Assembly: GCF_000518085.1 (NCBI RefSeq)
Contig: NZ_JACX01000004.1
Location: forward strand, 100,961 to 164,960
Origin: Bartonella grahamii ATCC 700132
Lineage (GTDB): Bacteria > Pseudomonadota > Alphaproteobacteria > Rhizobiales > Rhizobiaceae
Direction of reading: 5' to 3'
Length of the DNA stretch: 64,000 nucleotides
Part shown: piece by piece, positions 50,713 through 59,872 of the stretch
Position numbering within the stretch: the stretch's first letter is position 1
Layout: each line of letters starts with the position of its first letter
Notes under the pieces: model-generated
The model's database searches: none
Told to the model about the DNA's origin: nothing
The model's input: only the letters and a program-made list of their open reading frames with translations
Translations under genes and position numbers: made by a program

Positions 50713-51375
50713 TCATAGGCGGTGTTCTTGAAAGCGTTTAGCAATGTATACCATAGCTGTACAAGCAGCTAAAACCATAATGCCTGCTAAAACCCATTGA
50801 ACAGGACCATTTCCTGAAAAAAGCCCTCCAAGCCCTGAAAAAGAACCTATGATTGGTGCAAGAGCTTCTACTTTGCAAATACCTGTTACACCTTCTGATT
50901 CTACTACATGATAATTTGGGGCAACATGAGATCCTTTCGCCCATAATCCTGCTTCGGCTGCTCGGCGATTGACAAGACCTTGGATACGTTTTCCTCCTAC
51001 TCTTGTCCATTTTTGCAATTCAGTTGGTACCACTTCATATGCACCTTTATTGAGCTTTTTTAAAAGTGTAGAATTGCAAAAGGCTGTTATTCCTACGTTA
51101 TAGCAAAATGATACTAATGCCGCGAATTGTTCATTGTTTAAAGGAACGGTAACGGCTTTTTCAACAACGAGTTCACACTCTCTCAAATCCTGACAAAGGA
51201 TTTTTTCAGCTTCTTTTTCCGTAATTTGCATGTCTTTGTGGACGCTTGGAGCACCAGCAGCATTTGTATGTCCATAACCAATTGTCCATACACCACCAGA
51301 ATATTCATAAGCCGATAAACGTAAGCCTTCCAATTGCTTAATCAATGCAAGCCCTTCTTTTGATATTTTTCGCAT
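50713..51375 (-). CDS. Phage-type endolysin (GH24 lysozyme) with C-terminal membrane segment
   Basis: 220 residues. The lysozyme domain (about 1-145) has QLEGLRLSAY with catalytic Glu16, GVWTIGYGHTN with Thr31, and NNEQFAALVSFCYNVG. The E-x8-D/C-x5-T triad is not intact: the middle position (residue 25) is Tyr, TAT, one base from an Asp GAT codon. A C-terminal hydrophobic segment (about 190-210) could anchor it. It is the only long intact gene in the decayed prophage zone and heads a lysis cassette on the minus strand. Activity is doubtful unless a neighbouring residue substitutes. Confidence 0.85.
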   Translation of the reverse strand: MRKISKEGLALIKQLEGLRLSAYEYSGGVWTIGYGHTNAAGAPSVHKDMQITEKEAEKILCQDLRECELVVEKAVTVPLNNEQFAALVSFCYNVGITAFCNSTLLKKLNKGAYEVVPTELQKWTRVGGKRIQGLVNRRAAEAGLWAKGSHVAPNYHVVESEGVTGICKVEALAPIIGSFSGLGGLFSGNGPVQWVLAGIMVLAACTAMVYIAKRFQEHRL

Positions 51376-52426
51376 TATTCTTACCTATAAAAAAACCTAC
51401 ACAAAGCAGGATATGAATCGAAAACTTACATCTACTCATTTTTAAGAACAGAACAGCGAAAGGGCATAATAAATTCAAAATCTCCATAGTGAGTTATGTT
51501 AAAACCCATATCGTTTTTTGAACAAATATTATGCTAAACACCATTCATTTTGCAGCAATTGATCTCCATCACAAGATAATAACTTTATAATAAATCCATT
51601 TATAATCAGATAGATTTTACTCATAAATTCTTACAGTTGATCCAGAATGATTTAGAAGAATTTTACTTAAAAAACTTCAATAATCCTGATGAAAAAAAGC
51701 ATTTTTTAACAAAAAATAAGAGATATAATAAGTAATGAAATAATAGGTATTGATTTTCAAGTAATTGTATAACCCATAACTTACACCATAGAATTATTTT
51801 CATAAAAACAAAAAAACATTACAGTTGAATATTATAGATCTACAAATTATCTTAGAATCAACACAATATACACATAACGTATTATACATATTTAATCAAA
51901 AAATCTATAGTGAATTTAACTGTTATTTATTTTTTCCTCTAATTGCTTAATTTTCTTAAAAAATATCTTTATGAAGGATTTTAAATAAAATGTTATATAA
52001 AAACATAATCGATATTTTCTCCCTCTCTAGTAGTCTGTTTCCAACTAAAACAATATAGTAGTGGAGCATATTCAATATATGGACCAATGATATTGGATAG
52101 TGTTGTAAAGAATATTGTATTGTAATAAACTTGAATGATGATTTCGGTTTCATATATTTTTCCATATGAATAACGCTTTCGTCTTTTTCATATGAAGTGT
52201 TTTATGGGGCATTCGGGGACAATGGTATCATCTTTGTCTAGTGTTGTATTGGCTACGTTTCCAGAAGCGTCTTAAACAAATTAATCAAGCTATTGAAATC
52301 TTTTTAGAGGCAATAGCACAAGAGATACAAAAGATTTTAACAAAAAGCCGCTTGAAGATATGGGAGGTTCTCTCCTCCTAGCATCTCCGCCCATTTACAT
52401 AACATAAAAAAGAGAAAGGTAATGAG
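51376..52426. other. A/T-rich gap between lysis cassette and AlpA-like gene
   Basis: No intact gene. A plus-strand frame at about 52228-52380 reads RFQKRLKQINQAIEIFLEAI and AQEIQKILTKSR with no ATG; it is probably a relic. A minus-strand frame near 51956-52165 has no recognisable content. Confidence 0.4.
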
Positions 52427-52618
52427 ATGATATTTGATGATGGCGATAGATATGTAACAACCCGTGAATGTGTACAGCTTTTTAGTGTATCCACAACAAC
52501 GATTCGCAATTGGGTGCTTCAGGGGTTGTTTCCGGAGCCATATAAGCTAGGGAGAGCAGTGAGATGGAGAAAGAAAGAGATCTTAGCCTTTACTCCAAAG
52601 AAAATAAGAACAAATTAG
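52427..52618 (+). CDS. AlpA/excisionase-like helix-turn-helix protein
   Basis: 63-residue DNA-binding protein. The helix-turn-helix reads YVTTRECVQLFSVSTTTIRN followed by WVLQGLFPEPYKLGRAVRWR, the winged pattern of AlpA-type prophage regulators and excisionases. AAAGG lies before the ATG. It sits 90 bases from tRNA-Thr, on the edge of the prophage graveyard, where a regulator of integrase expression or excision is expected. It looks intact although its integrases are dead. Confidence 0.7.
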   Translation: MIFDDGDRYVTTRECVQLFSVSTTTIRNWVLQGLFPEPYKLGRAVRWRKKEILAFTPKKIRTN

Positions 52619-52707
52619 GTAAAATTATATAAACTGTAGAAGGTGGTCTTCAAACAGATAATTAAATAAAAATCTATATGTTCTAATATGAAAAAGAGAA
52701 AATGCGG

Positions 52708-52780
52708 TGCCGCATGCCGGATTCGAACCAGCGACCCCATCATTACGAATGATGTGCTCTACCAACTGAGCTAATGCGGC
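52708..52780 (-). tRNA. tRNA-Thr (anticodon CGT)
   Basis: On the minus strand the cloverleaf folds fully: acceptor GCCGCAT/ATGCGGC with discriminator A, D-loop AGCTCAGTTGGTAGAGC, anticodon stem CATCA/TGATG with loop TTCGTAA (CGT at 52745-52747), and T-arm GGTTCGAATCC. The CCA end is not encoded; CC follows the discriminator. It reads ACG Thr codons. Confidence 0.95.
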
Positions 52781-53233
52781 ATAGGTTTGTAAATCAATGA
52801 GACAAAACTAATTTGAGGGTAATAGCTAAAAGTACGTATAAAAGCAAGAATGCATTTTTTCAATAATTTATAAAATATGATAATAATTTGCAGGAGAAGT
52901 ATGTAAAAGTCAGAGGACAGTATTCTTTGATCTTAATACTATAAATGCTTTCCAATTTACGATAGCACTCAAATTAAGAAGCTGGGAATGTAGATCCTTA
53001 GGATAGAAAATGGTGTCAAGATAACTTAGTAAAGATAAAAACATTTCTGATTCTTAAGAAAGAAATTTGTTGAATAAGTGATTAGGAAAATAAAGATCAT
53101 TATAAACCCTTTATAATGTGCAAATAAGATGAGTAGAATTAGTTGAAAAGTTACTTCTCATTTTTAGGGGAAGAAAAAGGGGGAGGATTAATAAAATTAA
53201 TCACGTTTTTTTATTTAAGATGGAGTAAGAATC

Positions 53234-53437
53234 ATGTCGGATGAAGATCGGCTGATAGAACTAGAAATAAAGCTAGCTTACCAAGAAAAATTCATTGAGG
53301 AACTTTCTCGAGTGGTAACTAATCAATGGAAAAGTTTAGATGAGATATCTAAAAAAGTTGATGTCTTAGCGAGACGATTTTCAGATTTAAAAGAACAGAG
53401 TGTTACTGAAGCTGTTATTTTACCATTTTCTCAATAG
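53234..53437 (+). CDS. slyX: SlyX family protein
   Basis: 67-residue coiled-coil protein of unknown function. LIELEIKLAYQEKFIEELSR followed by VVTNQW is the standard SlyX heptad pattern, and the product ends in short LPFSQ where many family members have a PPHY-like end. It is monocistronic, 450 bases from the tRNA. Confidence 0.8.
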   Translation: MSDEDRLIELEIKLAYQEKFIEELSRVVTNQWKSLDEISKKVDVLARRFSDLKEQSVTEAVILPFSQ

Positions 53438-54008
53438 GGAGAAGGTGCTTAAAAATTCTTCTGTTGATATTCTCTTGGATTTTTTTAGATGTAATAGGGT
53501 GGATATTACAATGGGAGGAAGGTGCGAAATGTTCTTTATTACAATTGCAATTATTTACAGATTAGTTTTTATTTAACGCATTTTGTTAGATTTGTAGAAT
53601 AATTTTTATAAGCTTCTTCATTAATTTCAAGAAGTTCCAATTTTATAAGGAGTGCTGATATTAGAAGACGTTTTTTATATGTGATTTCTAGTACTAAAAT
53701 TAAGAAAAGTTTTTGTAGAGTATAAAAAAGCATCCATAAAAATATATGAACTTCAATATGTTAAGTTTTTTCTGTACAGAGTTTTCTATAGATGGGAGTT
53801 AGATTTATTCGCTAATTTTTTTAAATTGATACAAATGAAGCGATGTTATCGTTATCCATAGAAATCATAAGTGAGCGCGTATATTTATAATAGAGCGTTT
53901 TAATCCATTCTGATGATCAAGTTATTTTCAGTTGTTTTAATCGGGTGAGGTGCTCTAAGCTATATCGGTTGTGTATGGTACAAAGAGCTCTAGAAGTCTT
54001 TTTCAAGA
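53438..54008. other. Gap without a gene
   Basis: 570 bases, A/T-rich, between slyX and the convergent membrane-protein gene. I find no supported gene, repeat or terminator. Confidence 0.5.
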
Positions 54009-54347
54009 TTAAATATATTCTTCGTTATATGTATATGATATTTGGTGAAAAGGTTTTTGTTTTTCGTAATTTAAGATACAAAATACTATTGCTAAAGCAC
54101 CAAAGATAAACCATGCTGGTAAATAAGTGAGAGTAATGCAAATTGAGGACAGAAAATCAGGCATTACCTTGCATAGAGATTGATTAAGGTGATAGACATC
54201 TGTTTGCAGAAGGTTTATTAAAATTTTATTAAAGGGGGTTGTTGTCCAATGTGATGTGATTACAGAGTGTGCATTATCAATGACCAATGCTATAATGGTT
54301 AGTGTAACGAAAATGAAGGACATTAATTTAAATAAATAGTGGAGCAT
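54009..54347 (-). CDS. Small membrane protein of unknown function
   Basis: 112 residues with two hydrophobic segments (about 5-25 and 78-98) separated by a soluble part with HWTTTPFNKILINLLQTDVY. Not recognised. It faces away from the amino-acid permease across 164 bases. A fragment of the same gene family (its C-terminal membrane helix) is present at 22297-22445 inside the hbp region, so the family has spread or been copied. Confidence 0.5.
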   Translation of the reverse strand: MLHYLFKLMSFIFVTLTIIALVIDNAHSVITSHWTTTPFNKILINLLQTDVYHLNQSLCKVMPDFLSSICITLTYLPAWFIFGALAIVFCILNYEKQKPFHQISYTYNEEYI

Positions 54348-54511
54348 ATTTTTTCTTAAAACTTCAACGGGGCATATGTATAATGCACAAAAAAATAAGG
54401 AGTTGCATTATGATAAGAAAATAAGTTTACGTTTGTTTTGTGTTTTTTGAAAAAGGTGCCTAATTTTTCGATAAAAGTTGAGGTTAGGCTCAACAAAAGT
54501 AATGAGGCATG

Positions 54512-55939
54512 ATGTTTGAAAAAAAGCACAATGAATTGAAGCGTAGCCTTCAAAATCGCCATATTCAAATGATTGCTTTGGGTGGTGTTATTGGGACGGG
54601 ACTTTTTTATGGGTCAACCGAGGCAATTCAATTAGCTGGTCCCTCAGTCATTTTGTCTTATCTTGTTGGCGGACTTATTATGTACTTCATTATGCGAATG
54701 CTTGGTGAAATGTCAGTAGAAGAACCGTCTTCAGGAGCATTTAGTTTTTTTGCTTATAAATATTGGGGGAGATTAGCTGGTTTCATAACAGGTTGGAATT
54801 ATTGGTTTCTTTATATTCTTGTGAGCATGGCTGAACTTACAGTGATAGGGTTTTACCTTGATCATTGGATTTTGATTGATCACTGGAAGGCATCTTTCGT
54901 TGTTCTTTTATTTGTTACATTCATTAACTTGTTTAATGTTCGTTTTTATGGAGAATTTGAATTTGCTTGCGCTTTGATCAAAGTGGCTGCTGTTATTGGT
55001 ATGATTATTTTGGGAATTTTTCTCATTGTCACTGGACTAGGGGAAAATCAAGCGAATATTCATTATCTTTGGGACCATGGCGGTTTTTTTCCTTATAGAG
55101 CAGTAGGGGTTGTTTTAGCGACTTCTGTAGTAATGTTTTCTTTTGGAGGAACAGAGCTTATTGGTATTGCTGCTGGAGAGGCATCTGATCCACAAAAAAC
55201 AATTCCAGCGGCTATCCGTCAAGTTATGTGGAGGATTATAATTTTTTATATTGGTTCTATCAGCGTTATTATGATAATCAGCCCTTGGAATATGATTGGA
55301 AAAAATGGTAGTCCTTTTGTTACAATTTTCGAGACTATAGGAATTCCTGCTGCTGGTCATATTTTGAATTTTGTGGTGATTATGGCTGCTATTTCTGTTT
55401 ACAATAGTGGCATTTATTCTAATGGACGTATGCTTTATAGTTTAGCTGTACAAAAAAATGCACCACATATTTTTAGTAAACTGAGTGCTGCTCGTGTTCC
55501 TTATATTGCTATCCTTTTTTCATCATTCTGTACGGTGTTGATTGTCGTTGTTAATGCTCTTGTTCCTGATAATAGTTTCATGCGGATCATGGCTCTTGCA
55601 ACTGCAGCAGCAGTGATCACTTGGGCTATTATTGTTATTGTTCATTTGAAATTTCGCAATGCACATAAGAACAGAAAAGGCAACTTTACTTATGCGTTTG
55701 GTTTATATCCTTACGCTAACTATCTTTGTCTCTGCTTTCTTACTTTATTATTTTGCATTATGTTTATCAGTGGTTTTGGGCAAAATGGATTGATGACTCG
55801 ACTTTTTGATATGATAGGAATAAGCGTGCCTTTTCTTGAAACATATATTCCTGTACAGATGCCTGATATGAGTTTGGCAGTCATTATTATTCCTCTATGG
55901 TGCTTATTATTACTTTTAGGTTATAAACTGAAACGATAG
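54512..55939 (+). CDS. Amino-acid permease (APC superfamily, AAT type)
   Basis: Inner-membrane proton-coupled amino-acid importer of about 475 residues with 12 predicted helices. The first helix carries QMIALGGVIGTGLFYGSTEA, the AAT-family signature, and later FGGTELIGIAAGEASDP and ISVYNSGIYSNGRM are typical. GAGG (54504-54507) favours ATG 54512 over 54509. The substrate cannot be read; candidates include proline, GABA, threonine or D-alanine/glycine. The biotin ECF genes start 40 bases later on the same strand, so a shared transcript is possible. Confidence 0.85.
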   Translation: MFEKKHNELKRSLQNRHIQMIALGGVIGTGLFYGSTEAIQLAGPSVILSYLVGGLIMYFIMRMLGEMSVEEPSSGAFSFFAYKYWGRLAGFITGWNYWFLYILVSMAELTVIGFYLDHWILIDHWKASFVVLLFVTFINLFNVRFYGEFEFACALIKVAAVIGMIILGIFLIVTGLGENQANIHYLWDHGGFFPYRAVGVVLATSVVMFSFGGTELIGIAAGEASDPQKTIPAAIRQVMWRIIIFYIGSISVIMIISPWNMIGKNGSPFVTIFETIGIPAAGHILNFVVIMAAISVYNSGIYSNGRMLYSLAVQKNAPHIFSKLSAARVPYIAILFSSFCTVLIVVVNALVPDNSFMRIMALATAAAVITWAIIVIVHLKFRNAHKNRKGNFTYAFGLYPYANYLCLCFLTLLFCIMFISGFGQNGLMTRLFDMIGISVPFLETYIPVQMPDMSLAVIIIPLWCLLLLLGYKLKR

Positions 55940-55979
55940 AGAAAGAAGAGCTAATAAAAGGGATTGATTGGAATAAATC

Positions 55980-56660
55980 TTGGGGACTATAAAATTTGAT
56001 GAGGTAACACAAGTTTTTGGTGATTTGTGTGTTTTAAGGAATATTACTGTACAGCTTACCGAAAAACGAATTGCTGTTATAGGTGCGAATGGTTCTGGAA
56101 AAAGTACATTTGTTCGTCTTATTAATGGACTCCAATTACCATCTCACGGTTTTGTAAGCGTTGATGGGCTTGATACCAAGCGCGATGCAAAAGCAGTAAA
56201 GCGTAAAGTTGGATTTGTATTTCAGAATCCCGATAATCAGATTGTTTTACCATTAGTTGAAGAGGACTTATCATTTGGTCTCAAAAATTTAAAGCTTAGT
56301 AAAGATGAAATTAAGGAGCGTGTAGATGAAATTTTACAGCGCTATGAACTTCAAGACTTCAGAAATCACGCTGTCCATTTATTAAGTGGTGGACAAAAAC
56401 AACTCGTTGCTATTTCCGGTGTAGTTGCAATGAAACCAGACTACATTATTTTTGATGAGCCGACGACATTACTTGATTTGCGAAATAAGCATCGCGTTAC
56501 GCAAGTGATAGAAGAATTACCACAAACGGCAATAGTTGTATCGCATGATTTGGAGTTTTTGAAAAAGTTTGATAGAGTGCTGGTTTTTGATAAGGGGGAG
56601 ATAGCAATTGATGATGTACCTTTTGTTGCTATCAAGGAGTATATAAGAAGAATGTCATGA
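55980..56660 (+). CDS. bioM: Biotin ECF transporter ATPase BioM
   Basis: ATPase of an energy-coupling-factor importer, 226 residues from a TTG start at 55980 (GGA eight bases upstream; no ATG is near). Walker [10 protein letters not shown] (about 36-44), Q-loop VFQNPDNQ, signature LSGGQKQ (about 137-143), Walker [10 protein letters not shown] and switch VSHD are present. It overlaps bioN by four bases. With bioN and bioY it forms a complete biotin uptake system. Confidence 0.9.
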   Translation: MGTIKFDEVTQVFGDLCVLRNITVQLTEKRIAVIGANGSGKSTFVRLINGLQLPSHGFVSVDGLDTKRDAKAVKRKVGFVFQNPDNQIVLPLVEEDLSFGLKNLKLSKDEIKERVDEILQRYELQDFRNHAVHLLSGGQKQLVAISGVVAMKPDYIIFDEPTTLLDLRNKHRVTQVIEELPQTAIVVSHDLEFLKKFDRVLVFDKGEIAIDDVPFVAIKEYIRRMS

Positions 56661-57295
56661 TCGGTTTATATATTCCAAGGGATACGTTTATTCATAGGTT
56701 AAGTCCTGGAGTTAAGTTATTATTTCTTGCGGCGTGTGGAACTTTTATAATAATGGTTTCTTCCATAGCGCTTCTTGGGTTATTTTTGTTGTTGGTCATC
56801 TTATTCTATAGAGTCGCCAAGGTCCCTCTCAAAACTGCGATAAAGCAATTTAAATCGATGGGATTGCTTTTAGTTCTTCTATTTGTATTTCAAACTATTT
56901 TTAGCGGTTGGCTTACGGGGGTTGAGGTCATATTACGTCTTGTTATCCTCTTTTCTTTATCATCACTTGTTTCATTCACAACAAAAGTTTCAGATATGGT
57001 GGATGCAATTGAAGTCGGGCTTCAGCCTTTTTGCTGTTTTGGTATAAATCCATCAAAAGTGAGTATGGTTATCTCTATGGCGATCAGGTTTATTCCTCTT
57101 TTGAGTGAAAAGTTTAATGAGGTACATGAAGCACAGCAAGCACGGGGACTTAATACTAACATTGTCGCTCTTGCGATACCTTTAATTATACGAACCATAA
57201 GAATGGCTTCAGAAGTGGCTGAAGCATTGGAAGCGCGTTCTTATGATGCTGATACCATTGATACAGCATCTCATAATAATCAAAGTTTTTTATAG
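56657..57295 (+). CDS. bioN: Biotin ECF transporter T component BioN
   Basis: Transmembrane coupling protein (EcfT type) joining the ATPase to the substrate-binding subunit. 212 residues, several hydrophobic segments, and the two coupling-helix motifs: AQQARGLN (about residue 166) and EALEARSYD (about 194), both of the A-R-G type. It starts inside the end of bioM and ends 15 bases before bioY. Confidence 0.9.
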   Translation: MIGLYIPRDTFIHRLSPGVKLLFLAACGTFIIMVSSIALLGLFLLLVILFYRVAKVPLKTAIKQFKSMGLLLVLLFVFQTIFSGWLTGVEVILRLVILFSLSSLVSFTTKVSDMVDAIEVGLQPFCCFGINPSKVSMVISMAIRFIPLLSEKFNEVHEAQQARGLNTNIVALAIPLIIRTIRMASEVAEALEARSYDADTIDTASHNNQSFL

Positions 57296-57310
57296 TGAAA
57301 GAAGAATCAA

Positions 57311-57880
57311 ATGAATACAAAAGATTTAGTTTATATTGCTTTATTTGCCGCTATTTATGCTATTTTGGGCCTTTTCCCTTCTATCTATCTTCCTTTTCTT
57401 CTAGGGGTACCTATTACAGCTCAATCGATGGGACCGATGCTAGCAGGGTCTATTCTTGGGGCAAAAAGGGGTGCTTTAGCGTCACTCCTTTTTCTTGTTC
57501 TTGTTGCGATTGGATTACCTCTGTTGCCTGGTGGTCGCGGTGGGATCAGTGTCTTTTCAGGGATTGCAAGTGGTTACTTAATAGGTTTTCCATTTGCTGC
57601 ATTTTTTATTGGTTTAATGGTAGAATTGTTTTGGAAGCGGTTAAATTTTATAACATTATTTGTGATAAATATTGTTGGTGGCATTGGGATAGTTTATTCT
57701 TTTGGTGTTCCATGGACAGCGTATATGACCAAAGTCTCTTTACCGAAGGTTTTAATGGCTTCATCAGGTTTTTTGATAGGCGATTGTTTAAAAGTGTTGA
57801 TTGCATCCTTTGTTGCACTCGCGATTAAAAGATCTGTTCCTCTCATTCATTCAAAGCATAATAAGAACAAGCTAAAATAA
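57311..57880 (+). CDS. bioY: Biotin-binding S component BioY, copy 1
   Basis: Membrane-embedded biotin-binding subunit, 189 residues with six predicted helices. Family motifs: VPITAQSMGPMLAGSILGAK (N-terminal third) and LPLLPGGRGGISVFSG (middle), then FIGLMVELFW. It is the third gene of bioMNY. The codons around the start (MNTKDLVYIALFAAIYA) are nearly identical to those of the second copy. Confidence 0.92.
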   Translation: MNTKDLVYIALFAAIYAILGLFPSIYLPFLLGVPITAQSMGPMLAGSILGAKRGALASLLFLVLVAIGLPLLPGGRGGISVFSGIASGYLIGFPFAAFFIGLMVELFWKRLNFITLFVINIVGGIGIVYSFGVPWTAYMTKVSLPKVLMASSGFLIGDCLKVLIASFVALAIKRSVPLIHSKHNKNKLK

Positions 57881-58137
57881 ATGTATTATTTTGTTATGCT
57901 GTTATTATATGATATTCATGTATCACAATAAGTTTACTGAATTTAACCATAGTAATCTATGATGTAATTAAACATTGTAGAATCTAATGTGATTTATATA
58001 AGTGATATTATTAAAATAAATTATTATAGTATTTTTCTCTATATCTAAGGCATTTAAAGTGTACTTTTATAAATCTGATACTTTTTATTAATTATACAAC
58101 AATAACAAAAGTTTTTTCATAGTGAAGGAATAATTCA
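57881..58137. other. Spacer between the two bioY copies
   Basis: 257 bases of A/T-rich DNA without a gene. It separates the operon from the second bioY. I see no BioR-type palindrome and no strong terminator, so read-through or a weak own promoter is possible. Confidence 0.4.
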
Positions 58138-58683
58138 GTGAATACAAAAGATTTAGTTTATATTGCTTTATTTGCCGCTATTTACGCTGTTTTGAGTCTT
58201 TTTCCTCCTATTTATCTTCCTTTTTCGCTGGGTGTCCCTATTACAGCTCAGTCTATGGCTCCGATGTTAGCAGGCTCTATACTTGGAGCGAAAAGGGGAG
58301 CTTTAGCATCACTTCTTTTCCTTGTTCTTATTGCGATTGGGTTACCTCTATTGCCTGGTGGTCGTGGTGGAATTAGTGTTTTTTCAGGAGTTACGAGTGG
58401 TTATCTGATTAGTTTTCCATTTGCTGCATTTTTTATTGGTTTAATGGTAGAATTGTTTTGGAAGCGGTTAAATTTTATAACATTATTTGTGATAAATACT
58501 GTGGGCGGCATTGGGATAGTTTATTCTTTTGGAATACCATGGGTAGCTTATATGACTCAGGTTCCTTTGCTGACGGTTTTAATAAGTTCATTAGGTTTTT
58601 TGGCTGGTGGTTTCTTGAAAGTGCTGATTGCATCCTTTGTAGCGTTGACCATTAAAAAAATCGCTCCTCTCATTCATTCTTAA
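58138..58683 (+). CDS. bioY: Biotin-binding S component BioY, copy 2
   Basis: 181 residues, closely similar to the first copy over its whole length, with substitutions concentrated in the C-terminal third and loss of the last eight residues. AAGGA lies seven bases before a GTG start that replaces the ATG of copy 1. The biotin-binding motifs are kept (VPITAQSMAPMLAGS; LPGGRGGISVFSG). It has no bioM or bioN of its own and would share those of the upstream operon, or work alone as some solitary BioY proteins do. Confidence 0.88.
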   Translation: MNTKDLVYIALFAAIYAVLSLFPPIYLPFSLGVPITAQSMAPMLAGSILGAKRGALASLLFLVLIAIGLPLLPGGRGGISVFSGVTSGYLISFPFAAFFIGLMVELFWKRLNFITLFVINTVGGIGIVYSFGIPWVAYMTQVPLLTVLISSLGFLAGGFLKVLIASFVALTIKKIAPLIHS

Positions 58684-58692
58684 AAAGGGGTA

Positions 58693-58716
58693 GTTCTGTA
58701 CTGAAGAACAATTTTT
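58693..58716 (+). terminator. Weak terminator-like hairpin after bioY copy 2
   Basis: GTTCT / AGAAC stem with a seven-base loop, followed by AATTTTT. A short stem, but well placed 10 bases after the stop. Confidence 0.4.
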
Positions 58717-59048
58717 GCCAAATGTATGTGGATTAAAAAGTACCACGGAATACTATTCTGTTTTATTTACTTTTTATTGGTATTTTATCTGTATAGCTCT
58801 CAAAGGTAGCCATACGAAAGTTGAATATTTCGGCACCAAAATTTATTTTTTGCTTTCAGGAGCAGACCCCTAAATAGTCAATTAATATCATTTTATTCAA
58901 CATGCTTGTAAGTTTTATTCGATTTGCATATTATATGCATAACGCCTTAGGATTATTTTTTATATTTTCAGTTAATTAATCGATAATTCAGTGTTCATTT
59001 AAAACTCTTGATGTACATAATACCCTTATAAATGTGTTAATATAAGGT

Positions 59049-59346
59049 ATAAAAATAAGATTTGAGTGGGATGAAGCTAAAACAAAAATTAATCTTAAAA
59101 AGCACCGTGTAAGTTTTGAAATGGCTGCATGTGTTTTTTCGGACCCATTCTCCATAGCTAAACAAGATCGTATTGAAAACGGAGAGTATGGTTAGCAAGC
59201 TTTAGGGCTCATGGATGGTTTTTTATTATTATTCGTAGCGCATACTGTCCATGACGATAAAGATGGCATAGAGGTAATCCGTATTATTTCAGCACGGTGA
59301 GCCAACTTGAAAGAAAGGAAACGTTATAAAGAAGAAAGTTCGTTAT
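59049..59346 (+). pseudogene. brnT: brnT toxin pseudogene
   Basis: Relic of the RNase toxin of the BrnT-BrnA type II module. Readable parts: FEWDEAKTKINLKKHRVSFE, ACVFSDPFSIAKQDRIENGE, then LLLFVAHTVHDDKDG, EVIRIISAR and LKERKRYKE, all in family order. The expected start codon is ATA (59049), an in-frame TAG follows the GEYG segment (about 59194), and TGA (59298-59300) falls inside the conserved SARxA. It cannot be expressed. Confidence 0.8.
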
Positions 59347-59626
59347 GAAATTGAGGTAGGTAACTTATCACCTATGACAGAGAGAGTTGAAGTTGATAAA
59401 CTGGCTGTAATGTCGGACAGTGCAATTGATCATAGAGATATTTCGTCACTCAATGATGCGTTCTCGAAAAACGCCGTTCTCAATCCATTCTATAAACCAA
59501 CGAAAACTGTTGCTAACTGTGCGTGTGGATTCAGACATGCTAGCGTGGCTTAAAAGTCAAGGAAAAGGATATCAAACACGGATTAACGCCATTTTACGTG
59601 ATGCCACGCTTCGTTCGATGCGTTGA
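59326..59626 (+). pseudogene. brnA: brnA antitoxin pseudogene
   Basis: Relic of the BrnA antitoxin directly after, and overlapping, brnT. KKKVRYEIEVGNLSPMTERV, DKLAVMSDSAIDHRDISSLN and, after a frameshift near 59510, TVRVDSDMLAWLKSQGKGYQ with TRINAILRDA. The expected start is again ATA (59326). The last part, which holds the ribbon-helix-helix DNA-binding and tetramer region, is still open but has no start of its own. Confidence 0.78.
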
Positions 59627-59872
59627 TTTCTCTTCCACTTAAAAGCAGGGAAGGGGGAGCCATATTCTAAAAATCTAAACAACTTTCACTGCAGAGTTCT
59701 CTAAACTCGTATTGCTTTTGTAATTTAAATTTTATAGCTTTCATTTTCAGCTAAACGATTCTAAACGATGTAATATATCCTAGATAGATGGAACTTCCAC
59801 ATAATCACTGAGATAAATTGGACAGGACTCACCATCTGATAAGATTATGAACATTGTAATTGTGTTAATTCT

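Noticed and set aside
50460..50741. A 93-codon plus-strand frame opposite the spanin genes
   Set aside because: It is the complement of the minus-strand lysis cassette, which has the family motifs; the plus-strand product is not recognisable.
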